DNA from: an uncultured Bacilli bacterium
Lineage (GTDB): Bacteria > Bacillota_I > Bacilli_A > RF39 > UBA660
Direction of reading: 5' to 3'
Length of the DNA stretch: 24,327 nt
NCBI GenBank assembly: GCA_944363995.1
Contig: CALVVV010000011.1
Coordinates: forward strand, 1 to 24,327
The translations under genes and the position numbers were made by a program. Positions 1 through 6,263 of this stretch are shown here, in pieces. The first letter of the stretch is position 1. The number at the start of each line of letters is the position of its first letter. The notes under the pieces are model-generated. The model saw only the letters and a list, made by a program, of their open reading frames with translations. It made no database searches and was not told the DNA's origin.

Positions 1-86
1 TTTTCAAAGAGCAATTCTATTATTTTTTGATAGTTTTTTTGTTAGTGTTTGGTTTCCATAAAACTTTTCACACTATCTTCTTTTCA

Positions 87-115
87 ATAATACCATTTTT
101 TTTATTTTATTTCAA
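87..115 (-). promoter_or_regulatory. Sigma-A-like promoter reading off the left edge
   Basis: On the minus strand TTGAAA (110-115) and TATTAT (87-92) are 17 bp apart, with a TG one base before the -10 (extended -10). The -35 lies inside the last codons of trmL, so the promoter would serve a gene left of the window. Positions 1-86 contain no gene that I can support. Confidence 0.5.
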
Positions 116-617
116 TATTTTTTTCTAAATAATCGACACCTTTAAAAGGTTCTGTCCTTAATAAATCAAAATAATCGTTTTGTCTTAACACTTCATAGAC
201 AGCAATAGCAACACAATTAGATAAATTTAAAGCTCTAACTTTATCAGTCATTGGAAATCTCATACAATGATCTAAATCTTCTTGTAATATTTCTTTAGGA
301 ATACCCGTACTTTCTTTTCCGAAAATTAAATATATATTTTCATCATTAAATTTAAAATCAGTATGAGGCTTTTTACCATACCTTGTAAAATAATAATAAG
401 TTCCTTTATTTTGTTTCTTAAACTCATTAAAATTAGGATAAACTTTATAATCACAATTATTAATATAATTTACGCCACATCTTTTAATTGTTTTATCATC
501 TAGTTTAAATCCTAATGGCTCAATTAAATGTAATTTTGCATTAGTTGCAACACAAGTACGCATTATATTACCGGTATTTTGTGGTATCTCTGGTTCATAT
601 AAAACTACATTTATCAT
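102..617 (-). CDS. trmL: tRNA (cytidine(34)-2'-O)-methyltransferase TrmL
   Basis: SPOUT-class RNA methyltransferase that 2'-O-methylates the wobble nucleotide of tRNA-Leu using S-adenosylmethionine. The family signatures are all present: an N-terminal MINVVLYEPEIPQNTGNIMR (asparagine/arginine substrate loop), the knot motif LIFGKESTGIP near residue 115, and the C-terminal cofactor knot VRALNLSNCVAIAVYEVLR near residue 145. I chose the ATG at 617 because the family begins exactly at this MINVVLYEP; the frame stays open a further 23 codons upstream, but that part lies in the AAA+ gene. The ATG overlaps the upstream gene's TGA stop by four bases (ATGA), which implies translational coupling. It is the last gene of a three-gene operon and has the usual family length of about 170 residues. 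Confidence 0.95.
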   Translation of the reverse strand: MINVVLYEPEIPQNTGNIMRTCVATNAKLHLIEPLGFKLDDKTIKRCGVNYINNCDYKVYPNFNEFKKQNKGTYYYFTRYGKKPHTDFKFNDENIYLIFGKESTGIPKEILQEDLDHCMRFPMTDKVRALNLSNCVAIAVYEVLRQNDYFDLLRTEPFKGVDYLEKNIEIK

Positions 618-1561
618 AATTCGGTTTGTTCCTTTTCTAAATCTTCCAATGTTATTATTGGCAAAACAATATTTTCCTCTTTGCATAAGTCTTTAAACGT
701 TTCTCTAAAAACCTCTAATTCCTTTATAATACTATCAGGATAGATTTTACGACTACTTTTAATAGCATAATAAAAATCGGATACATCAACCTCTTTTTTA
801 TTATAATATAAAGCTGTGGAAAAAGCTTGCGACAAAACTGATATTGCAACATCTGGATACATAGCAGCTATACCATATACTCTTTTAAATTCACTCGTTG
901 CACTTACAATTGCTTTAATTAATAAATTAGTTACATAATCATTATATTTTATTTTTATTCCAGTTTGACTCTCTAATTTAGGAATTGTCCCCATCAAAAT
1001 TTTAACTGTAATTTCTTCATTTGGTTCTAAAACATCTATTTTTTCAAATCTTCTTAAAAATGCACGATCTTTTAAAATATAAGTTTCATATTCAACTGTT
1101 GTTGTTGCCCCAATAATTTTGATATCTCCACGATCTAAACCGGCTTTTAGTATATTTGCTAAATCCATAGGGCCATCTTTTTTACTTCCAATAAGCATAT
1201 GTATTTCATCTATAAATAAAATTATATTCTTTATTTTTTTTAATTCTTCCACTAATTGATTAACAATAAGAACTTCACGTCCATCAACAGTCATAGTTCC
1301 TAATAAAATAGTAGAATTAAGACGAACAATCCGATATCCTTTTAGAGCATCAGGAACTTCATTTCTACTTATTAGATATGCAATACCTTCTACAATTGCA
1401 GTTTTTCCTATACCTGGCTTACCAACCAATAAAGCAGATTTCTCTGGTGTCAATAAAATAACTATAGCTCTTCTTATTTCTTCATCTCTCGCAATTGCGG
1501 GATTAGTAACATAATTTTTTCTAGTTAAATCATCGCCATAAGTATCAATTACACTATACAT
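614..1561 (-). CDS. Single-domain Clp-type AAA+ ATPase (ClpB/ClpC D1-like)
   Basis: AAA+ ATPase resembling the first nucleotide-binding domain of ClpA/B/C unfoldases. Visible motifs are Walker A GKPGIGKT (about residues 47-54), Walker B IILFIDEIH (about 113-121), sensor-1 IIGATT and the arginine-finger segment DRAFLRRFE. Unlike full Clp proteins (700-860 residues) it has 315 residues: no Clp N-domain, no middle coiled coil, no second AAA domain and no ClpP-binding loop. The usual D1 pore loop (a KYRGEFEER-like stretch) is replaced by TMTVDGREV, so the aromatic pore residue is absent. Its ribosome-binding site, AGGTGA, lies in the final codons of the upstream lipoprotein gene two bases away, and its stop overlaps the trmL start. 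The fold is secure from sequence; a role as a dedicated remodeller or a non-unfoldase ATPase is open. Confidence 0.85.
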   Translation of the reverse strand: MYSVIDTYGDDLTRKNYVTNPAIARDEEIRRAIVILLTPEKSALLVGKPGIGKTAIVEGIAYLISRNEVPDALKGYRIVRLNSTILLGTMTVDGREVLIVNQLVEELKKIKNIILFIDEIHMLIGSKKDGPMDLANILKAGLDRGDIKIIGATTTVEYETYILKDRAFLRRFEKIDVLEPNEEITVKILMGTIPKLESQTGIKIKYNDYVTNLLIKAIVSATSEFKRVYGIAAMYPDVAISVLSQAFSTALYYNKKEVDVSDFYYAIKSSRKIYPDSIIKELEVFRETFKDLCKEENIVLPIITLEDLEKEQTEL

Positions 1562-1563
1562 TA

Positions 1564-1965
1564 TTATTCACCTATATATCCAAGTTTTTCTAATCTTTCA
1601 ATTATTTCTTCATATTCGACAGCACCAACAAAACGATTATGAGTGCCAGAATCTTCACCATTTTTAATAAAAACAGTAGTAGGTGTATAAGTATAAGCAA
1701 ATTTAGTATAAACTTTAGAACGTTCAGAATCATTTAACGCATCTAAATCAATGAAATAAATATCAATATTATTTTTATTCATTACTTCTTTCATAGTTTC
1801 TTCATATAACTCGCAGGCAGAACAAGTAGCAGAGCCAATTACTAATACAAAATTTTCTTTGTTGTTTAGCTTCGTTTCTAACTCATTATAATTAATTTTA
1901 ATATATTGTCTTCCACATCCTGTTAAAAGCAAAAAACTAATTAAAGCCAAAAATATCTTTTTCAT
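1564..1965 (-). CDS. Thioredoxin-like lipoprotein
   Basis: Small secreted, membrane-anchored thioredoxin-fold protein. The N-terminus MKKIFLALISFLLLTGCG is a lipoprotein signal with the lipobox LLTGC, so the mature protein should begin at a diacylated cysteine on the outer face of the membrane. The redox motif CSAC (about residues 49-52) follows a VLVIGSAT beta-strand, as in thioredoxins, and the cis-proline segment TYTPTTVFI supports the fold. I chose the ATG at 1965 rather than one eight codons upstream because GGTGAT is correctly spaced before it and the signal peptide starts there. It is the first gene of the operon with the AAA+ ATPase and trmL. Its substrate is unknown; disulfide or thiol chemistry at the cell surface is inferred from family. 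Confidence 0.85.
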   Translation of the reverse strand: MKKIFLALISFLLLTGCGRQYIKINYNELETKLNNKENFVLVIGSATCSACELYEETMKEVMNKNNIDIYFIDLDALNDSERSKVYTKFAYTYTPTTVFIKNGEDSGTHNRFVGAVEYEEIIERLEKLGYIGE

Positions 1966-1980
1966 AACATCACCAATATA

Positions 1981-2009
1981 ATTATACAATAAAAAAAGAC
2001 TTATTTCAA
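1981..2009 (-). promoter_or_regulatory. Promoter of the thioredoxin/AAA+/trmL operon
   Basis: TTGAAA (2004-2009) and TATAAT (1981-1986) are exactly 17 bp apart on the minus strand. The -35 is part of the last codons of the upstream LysM gene (TTG AAA TAA), and the spacer overlaps that gene's terminator hairpin. Confidence 0.7.
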
Positions 2010-2018
2010 ATCTTTTTT
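1992..2018 (-). terminator. Terminator of the LysM gene
   Basis: On the minus strand AAAAAAGATTT and AAGTCTTTTTT pair (one G-U) around the loop GAAAT and run into a T tract. The stop codon lies inside the hairpin and the next operon's promoter overlaps it. Confidence 0.6.
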
Positions 2019-2450
2019 ACTATAGAATATAATTTGTTCTGGTTGTAAATATACTTTACTATTTAACTTATCTAACATTTTAAAATCGATTGATAGATTA
2101 TTTAAAACATCGGTTATAGTATCATTACTACCGGTAACATATACATTAATATTCTCTTTAGGTATTAATATGTTTTGATTAGGATAGATATACTCTTCTG
2201 CTTCTAAACCATTTAATAATTCAATTGTTTTTATATCTGTGTTATATTTTTTAGCAATTTCATATAAATTGTCACCTTTTTTTACAACATAATTTTGGTA
2301 TAATTCATTTTGCCTTGGTACCACAATCAATTGTCCTGGAACCATATCAATATTACCATTTAATTGAAGTAATTGTTCAGTAGTAATGTCCAATTTTTGT
2401 GCAATATCAGTTAATGTTTCTTTTCCTGAAACTTCATATATACTATACAT
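2001..2450 (-). CDS. Triple LysM-domain protein
   Basis: Protein of 149 residues made of three LysM-type modules at roughly 1-46, 52-98 and 104-148. The middle module is canonical (YVVKKGDNLYEIAKKYNTDI, ending in ILIP); the first has the matching IYEVSGKETLTDIAQKLDI pattern and the third is degenerate. LysM modules bind N-acetylglucosamine-containing glycans such as peptidoglycan. There is no signal peptide or membrane segment, so export would need another route, or the protein acts inside the cell as some sporulation-coat LysM proteins do; the sequence does not decide this. The start at 2450 is supported by GAGGTGAAGT immediately upstream. It has its own promoter and terminator. Confidence 0.8.
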   Translation of the reverse strand: MYSIYEVSGKETLTDIAQKLDITTEQLLQLNGNIDMVPGQLIVVPRQNELYQNYVVKKGDNLYEIAKKYNTDIKTIELLNGLEAEEYIYPNQNILIPKENINVYVTGSNDTITDVLNNLSIDFKMLDKLNSKVYLQPEQIIFYSKKDLK

Positions 2451-2465
2451 ACTTCACCTCATTAT

Positions 2466-2494
2466 ATTATATTCTCTATAAAAAAAATAGTTAA
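2466..2494 (-). promoter_or_regulatory. Promoter of the LysM gene
   Basis: TTAACT (2489-2494) and TATAAT (2466-2471) are 17 bp apart on the minus strand, just ahead of the ribosome-binding site GAGGTGA. Confidence 0.6.
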
Positions 2495-2518
2495 AAAAAT
2501 AGCGTTTAAACTAACGCT
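2493..2518 (-). terminator. Terminator of the downstream cold-shock gene
   Basis: On the minus strand AGCGTT pairs with AACGCT around a six-base loop, followed by A and seven T. The gene's stop codon lies in the hairpin. Confidence 0.75.
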
Positions 2519-2718
2519 GTTTTTATTTCTATAACATTTTTAGCTTGTAAACCTTTATCAGTTCTTACTAATTCAAATTCTACATATTGGCCTTCAACTA
2601 ATGTTTTATAACCAGGTGATAAAATTGAAGAATAGTGAACAAATATATCTTCATTTTCATTATATTCAATAAATCCAAAACCTTTTTCATTATTGAACCA
2701 TTTTACTTTTCCTTTCAC
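2506..2718 (-). CDS. Cold-shock protein (CspA family)
   Basis: Single-stranded nucleic-acid-binding cold-shock-domain protein of 70 residues, the family's normal length. RNP1 (KGFGFIEY) and RNP2 (DIFVHYSSI) are present after the N-terminal KGKVKWFN. I chose a GTG start at 2718, not the ATG at 2799: family members begin one or two residues before GKVKWF, an AGAAGGGAG ribosome-binding site precedes the GTG, and a promoter (-10 at 2758-2763) lies inside the longer frame, so the extra N-terminal residues would be upstream of the transcript start. It is a near-paralogue of the next gene upstream. Such proteins usually act as RNA chaperones. Confidence 0.92.
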   Translation of the reverse strand: MKGKVKWFNNEKGFGFIEYNENEDIFVHYSSILSPGYKTLVEGQYVEFELVRTDKGLQAKNVIEIKTALV

Positions 2719-2757
2719 AAACTCAAATCTCCCTTCTAGTAATTTGCTTACAATTTC

Positions 2758-2786
2758 ATTATAAATTAATAAAATTATGTTTTCAA
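2758..2786 (-). promoter_or_regulatory. Promoter of the downstream cold-shock gene
   Basis: TTGAAA (2781-2786) and TATAAT (2758-2763) are 17 bp apart on the minus strand, giving a leader of about 30-40 nt before the GTG start. Confidence 0.7.
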
Positions 2787-2808
2787 GAAATTTGAACATT
2801 CAAATTTC
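2787..2808. repeat. Palindrome next to the cold-shock gene promoter
   Basis: GAAATTTGAA and TTCAAATTTC form 10-base arms around two central bases, directly upstream of the -35 box. A tandem TTTTCGACA-like repeat continues to about 2823. The position fits an operator or an upstream activating site; no regulator is identified. Confidence 0.5.
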
Positions 2809-2850
2809 GACAATTTTCGACATTTAAGATAAAAAAAATAAACAAATACA

Positions 2851-3069
2851 TCAAACTAAGATATTCTTTTTTAATTTTACAACATTTTTGGCTTGAAAGC
2901 CACGATCAGTTTCAACTAAATCAAAACTAACTAAATCGCCTTCGTTTAATGTTTTATAACCTTTAAATACAATGGATGAATAATGAACAAAAATATCAAT
3001 TCCTTCTTTATATTCGATAAATCCAAAACCTTTAGTATCATTAAACCATTTTACTTTTCCTTGCATCAT
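2851..3069 (-). CDS. Cold-shock protein (CspA family), second copy
   Basis: Cold-shock-domain protein of 72 residues with GKVKWFN, RNP1 (KGFGFIEY) and RNP2 (DIFVHYSSI). It differs from its neighbour mainly in the C-terminal half (VSFDLVETDRGFQAKNVVKL). The double ATG is preceded by GAAGGAG at good spacing for the first one. No terminator hairpin is seen before the second csp promoter, so some read-through is possible. Two adjacent csp genes with separate promoters suggest tandem duplication followed by separate regulation; that is inference. Confidence 0.92.
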   Translation of the reverse strand: MMQGKVKWFNDTKGFGFIEYKEGIDIFVHYSSIVFKGYKTLNEGDLVSFDLVETDRGFQAKNVVKLKKNILV

Positions 3070-3099
3070 AAATTACTCCTTCTCTACATAGTAAATTTT

Positions 3100-3105
3100 A
3101 TGATA
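3100..3105 (-). promoter_or_regulatory. Possible extended -10 of the upstream cold-shock gene
   Basis: On the minus strand TGTTATCAT is an extended -10, about 30 bases before the ATG. No good -35 is seen 17 bp upstream, so this is tentative. Confidence 0.35.
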
Positions 3106-3237
3106 ACACATCTTAAGATTAAATTTTTTTATTTTGTTTTAAATTAATATCAAAACGATTTAATTGCTATTTGTACACAATTTATATTTTGCCATTTTGT
3201 ATTTTAATCAATATTTTAATATTTTAAATCCATTTTT

Positions 3238-3266
3238 TATAATATTCGCACATTCCATGTTATCAT
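3238..3266 (+). promoter_or_regulatory. Candidate agrB promoter, no consensus -35
   Basis: Two possible -10 elements precede agrB: TATAAT at 3238-3243 and an extended TGTTATCAT ending at 3266. Neither has a good -35, which is what an activator-dependent promoter would look like. I looked for LytTR-type direct repeats resembling ACAGTTAAG upstream and found none convincing. Confidence 0.35.
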
Positions 3267-3284
3267 TGATAAGAGGTTGTAAAA

Positions 3285-3893
3285 ATGAAGAAAATAATAG
3301 TAGATAAAACAATGGAACTAATTAAAGAAAATGGTAATTATTCGGATGAAAAACTTGCTGAAATAAAATATGGTATAGAAGGATTATACTTAACTTTTTC
3401 TAAATTAATCATAATTGGTTTATTAGCATATTTTTTAGGAATATTTAAAGAAGTCATAATTTTTTTACTTATATATAATGTCATAAGAACCACATCATTT
3501 GGCTTGCACGCTACTAAAAGTTGGATTTGTTTATTAAGTTCAACCATTATATTTATTGGATTTCCAATTTTATGTCAATATTTGGTATTAAATAATAATG
3601 TAAAATTAATATTAGGATTAATCTTTATACTTTTTATTTATAAAAATTCTCCTGCTGATACATATAAAAGGCCAATTGTTAATGCTAAAAGAAGATTATT
3701 TTTTAAATATTCATCTACCTTTATTGCTATAATTTTTGTATATTGTTCTATTCTACTAAACAACAATTTTATATGTAACTGCTTTTTATTATCTTTATTA
3801 GTTCAATCATTTATGATTGCACCAACCGTATATAAAATATTCAAACTACCTTATAACAATTATATAACTTATTTAGCTAATAACAGTATTTAA
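3285..3893 (+). CDS. agrB: AgrB-type accessory gene regulator peptidase
   Basis: Integral membrane cysteine endopeptidase that trims the AgrD precursor at its C-terminus and closes the (thio)lactone ring of the signal peptide. Sequence support: 202 residues with about six hydrophobic segments; the catalytic pair H75 and C82 in FGLHATKSWICLLSS, with the seven-residue spacing of S. aureus AgrB (H77/C84); and the family motif SPADTYKRPI followed by a basic stretch. AGAGG precedes the ATG. agrD starts 45 bases downstream on the same strand. In the classical agrBDCA operon the sensor and regulator follow in the same direction; here they lie on the opposite strand, facing this pair. Confidence 0.93.
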   Translation: MKKIIVDKTMELIKENGNYSDEKLAEIKYGIEGLYLTFSKLIIIGLLAYFLGIFKEVIIFLLIYNVIRTTSFGLHATKSWICLLSSTIIFIGFPILCQYLVLNNNVKLILGLIFILFIYKNSPADTYKRPIVNAKRRLFFKYSSTFIAIIFVYCSILLNNNFICNCFLLSLLVQSFMIAPTVYKIFKLPYNNYITYLANNSI

Positions 3894-3938
3894 GTATGTT
3901 TTACATATTTAAATAGAAGAATAAAAGGAGGGAAGTAT

Positions 3939-4058
3939 ATGGCATTTATTGCATCAATTTTAGCTACTTTTGGTTCATTTGTAGCAAGTATGGGTAGTCA
4001 AGCTTGCTATTTCGTAATTTTAGATGAACCAGAATGTCCAAAAAGTTTAATTAAATAA
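3939..4058 (+). CDS. agrD: AgrD-type cyclic autoinducer peptide precursor (39 aa)
   Basis: Short precursor of the secreted quorum-sensing peptide. Translating from the ATG after a strong AAAGGAGGG site gives an amphipathic N-terminal part (MAFIASILATFGSFVASMG), then SQACYFVIL, then the acidic tail DEPECPKSLIK. The tail aligns with S. aureus DEVEVPKEL and with the EP-x-x-P of Listeria AgrD, which is the segment AgrB recognises. By analogy, cleavage should fall just before DEPE, with the ring closed from the cysteine in ACYFVIL. That gives a six-residue ring (C-Y-F-V-I-L) rather than the common five; cleavage one residue earlier would give the usual size. The tail carries a second cysteine (PEC). 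Precursor identity is strong from context and tail; the exact mature peptide is inference. Confidence 0.9.
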   Translation: MAFIASILATFGSFVASMGSQACYFVILDEPECPKSLIK

Positions 4059-4067
4059 TTTAAGAAT

Positions 4068-4100
4068 CTGTAAGAGTTAGAATGCTTACAGTTTTTCTTT
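4068..4100 (+). terminator. Terminator of agrBD
   Basis: CTGTAAG pairs with CTTACAG around a ten-base loop and is followed by TTTTTCTTT, ten bases after the agrD stop. Confidence 0.85.
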
Positions 4101-4126
4101 ATAGGAAAATTATTACATTAAGACAT

Positions 4127-4171
4127 AATAAAAATAACTAAATGAAATTATGTTATTTAGTTATTTTTATT
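4127..4171. terminator. Terminator of agrC, probably bidirectional
   Basis: Perfect 17-base arms (AATAAAAATAACTAAAT and its complement) around an 11-base loop overlap the agrC stop codon and separate the two convergent agr units. Confidence 0.75.
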
Positions 4172-5463
4172 TTCACAGTTTGAACAAATAAATTATTTAT
4201 AATTTTAGTTTCATTAGTAATATCTTTGTTTTCATTTACAATCTTTTTTAATAGTGATAAACCATAACCATGACCTTCACTTTTTGTAGTATATCCTTTA
4301 TTGAAAATTTTATCCAAATCGATATTATCAACAAAGTTATTGGCAATTTCTATAACAAAATCTTCATCTATATACATTGAAATTAAAATTTCTCTTTCTT
4401 TAACATCAAATTTTACAGTTTCTTCAATGGCATTATCTAATATTATCCCAACAATTCTACAAATATCATAATTCGTTTTAGATGAAATACTAGAAAAATC
4501 AATTTTCCTGATATCTTTGCTAATGTTCAAATTAATTTCTATTTTATTTTCTTGCATTACAAGCATCTTCTGATAAATTAGCCCTTGCAAACCGCCAGAT
4601 GGAATTCTTTTAGTTTTAGTAAATAAAACCTCATCATCTTCTCTTTTCTCTTTGATAATTTCATCAATATATTTACTTGCTTCAGAACTATCTTTATCAA
4701 TTATACCTTTGATAACTAATAATTGATTTTTATTTTCATGATTGCTTATTCTTTGATAATCTAACATTTTTTCATATTCATTTAAATTAGATATTAAAGC
4801 TTGATTTTCTTTTTTAACTATAAGATTTTGATTTCTTTCATTTATCAACATGTAAACGATAAAGCTATATGTCACAATAAAAAAGGCGTTAATAAACAAT
4901 ATATTTAAGTCGTTACTCATATAAATTGCTGCCAACAAAATATTAATCGTTAGAAAAAGAAATAAAACTATTAAACATTTATTAAGAAATTTAAGTCCTA
5001 TCATAATATTCATTAGTTTTAAGCAAAATGAATAACATCTTTTATTATTAATCAGTATTATAGCAATAATACAAATTAAAAAAATAGTTGATAAAGTTCC
5101 CATAACATCAAAAATATTAAAATTATATAATTTAAACAAAATAATTACTAAAGCTGAAATAAATTCAGAAACAAAAATTATTATTTGTTCAACTATCGAA
5201 GCAAATACTATTTTATTAAATTCACAATCAAAAATAACATATGAAAACAAAATGGTGATAAAAGTACTTGATAAAAATCTTATATTATTATCAACAAGCT
5301 TGTAGTTTGCAATTGTTACAGCTGTAAATCCTAAAATCATGATATATAAAACTGGCAATTTAAAATTAATTTTTTGATTTAGAAGTTTTTTAATTATATA
5401 AATAACAGTTATTACATTAATCAAACATGGCAAAAAATTTTCTCTAAGAATTTCTTCTAGCAT
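4153..5463 (-). CDS. agrC: AgrC-type receptor histidine kinase
   Basis: Membrane sensor kinase for the peptide signal. The first ~210 residues hold about six to seven hydrophobic segments, the polytopic sensor of AgrC/ComD-class kinases. A coiled linker (about 215-235) leads to the H-box ISNHENKNQLL, with H242 as the likely phosphorylation site, and a GHKL ATPase domain with the N-box GIILDNAIEE (N344) and G-box GHGYGLSLL near 397-405. The short HEnKN-type H-box is typical of the AgrC/SpoOB-like HPK10 class. The 5' end overlaps the agrA stop by seven bases (ATGCTAG), so the two are co-translated, with the regulator first, the reverse of the usual agrC-agrA order. A ligand other than the nearby AgrD product is possible but less likely. 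Confidence 0.92.
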   Translation of the reverse strand: MLEEILRENFLPCLINVITVIYIIKKLLNQKINFKLPVLYIMILGFTAVTIANYKLVDNNIRFLSSTFITILFSYVIFDCEFNKIVFASIVEQIIIFVSEFISALVIILFKLYNFNIFDVMGTLSTIFLICIIAIILINNKRCYSFCLKLMNIMIGLKFLNKCLIVLFLFLTINILLAAIYMSNDLNILFINAFFIVTYSFIVYMLINERNQNLIVKKENQALISNLNEYEKMLDYQRISNHENKNQLLVIKGIIDKDSSEASKYIDEIIKEKREDDEVLFTKTKRIPSGGLQGLIYQKMLVMQENKIEINLNISKDIRKIDFSSISSKTNYDICRIVGIILDNAIEETVKFDVKEREILISMYIDEDFVIEIANNFVDNIDLDKIFNKGYTTKSEGHGYGLSLLKKIVNENKDITNETKIINNLFVQTVKIKITK

Positions 5464-6167
5464 TTTTGACTTACCTCTTTCTTATAGTTATCTGATACTA
5501 GATTAATACAATCGCCATTATCGAATAAAATTGATTTATTTTTCTTATCAACTTTAACAATTCTATTTTCATTTACCAAGCATGCACGATGACTATAAAC
5601 TAAAGATCCATCTGCCATTTCATATAATTCAGCTAATGTTTTACCTACTTTATAAATTCTATCAGAAGTTTTTATTAAACACTTACGTTCTACATTATCA
5701 TGAGTTATATACAAAATGTCTCTAATCGGAATAATATAAAGTGCATTATTATCATTAAACTTAATCACTTTCTTTTTACCAATATAAGATAAAGATTTTA
5801 TGATAGCATCTTTTATATTAACTTCAAAATCATCAAATTTACAAATAAAAGTTAAGACCATAAGTTGTTGCCTAATAATAATTGAACCTAATTCTTCATG
5901 AGCAGTAATAAAAATTATTACACTATCTAAATCATTTTTTCTAATTTGCCTAGCAATATCAATTCCAGAAGCAGAACGAGTTTCAATATCTAAAAAATAT
6001 ATTTTATTAGTTAAATGACTATTAACTAAATCAGTAAATTTATCATTGTAATCGTTAAAAATGTGTATTTTATATTCTAATTTATTGCCCATCATTACTT
6101 TACTTATTACATTTTCAACCTTATTTGTTATTTCTTTTACATCATCAACTACTATAAAATTTATCAT
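5457..6167 (-). CDS. agrA: AgrA-type response regulator (receiver + LytTR)
   Basis: Cytoplasmic transcription regulator paired with AgrC. The receiver domain (about 1-120) carries D8/D9, the phospho-acceptor D60 in YFLDIE, T88 in FITAHEE and the GIDIAR helix seen in AgrA proteins. The C-terminal ~105 residues form a LytTR DNA-binding domain (IPIRDILYI, then SHRACLVNENRIVKVDKKNK near 195-210). LytTR regulators bind paired 9-bp direct repeats. At 236 residues it matches AgrA. The expected lysine near position 105-110 falls in a FICKFDD segment, so the switch lysine is probably K109. GAAGGAG precedes the start, and a strong promoter lies just upstream. Confidence 0.92.
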   Translation of the reverse strand: MINFIVVDDVKEITNKVENVISKVMMGNKLEYKIHIFNDYNDKFTDLVNSHLTNKIYFLDIETRSASGIDIARQIRKNDLDSVIIFITAHEELGSIIIRQQLMVLTFICKFDDFEVNIKDAIIKSLSYIGKKKVIKFNDNNALYIIPIRDILYITHDNVERKCLIKTSDRIYKVGKTLAELYEMADGSLVYSHRACLVNENRIVKVDKKNKSILFDNGDCINLVSDNYKKEVSQKC

Positions 6168-6205
6168 AAATATACTCCTTCTTTTATGTTTGCATTATGT
6201 TAATA

Positions 6206-6234
6206 ATTTTACCATAATTTGACAAAAATTTCAA
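6206..6234 (-). promoter_or_regulatory. Promoter of agrAC
   Basis: TTGAAA (6229-6234), a 17-bp spacer ending in TATGG (extended -10) and TAAAAT (6206-6211) on the minus strand. Being near consensus, it suggests constitutive synthesis of the sensor pair, unlike the weak promoter of agrBD. Confidence 0.75.
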
Positions 6235-6263
6235 TATTTTTTTTTAAAATTTTAATATTTAAT

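Noticed and set aside
1..86. Short coding fragment at the left edge
   Set aside because: Frames here are under 20 codons with no ribosome-binding site; only a promoter can be supported.
618..686. N-terminal extension of TrmL
   Set aside because: It lies inside the AAA+ gene and the family begins at MINVVLYEP.
2719..2799. N-terminal extension of the cold-shock protein (ATG at 2799)
   Set aside because: It spans a consensus promoter and precedes the ribosome-binding site; the family starts at GKVKWF.
3172..3270. LytTR direct repeats upstream of agrB
   Set aside because: Several TATTTT-like repeats exist but they are expected in DNA this AT-rich and do not match the LytTR consensus.
3338..3547. 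Minus-strand ORF inside agrB
   Set aside because: Antisense shadow of a clear AgrB coding sequence.
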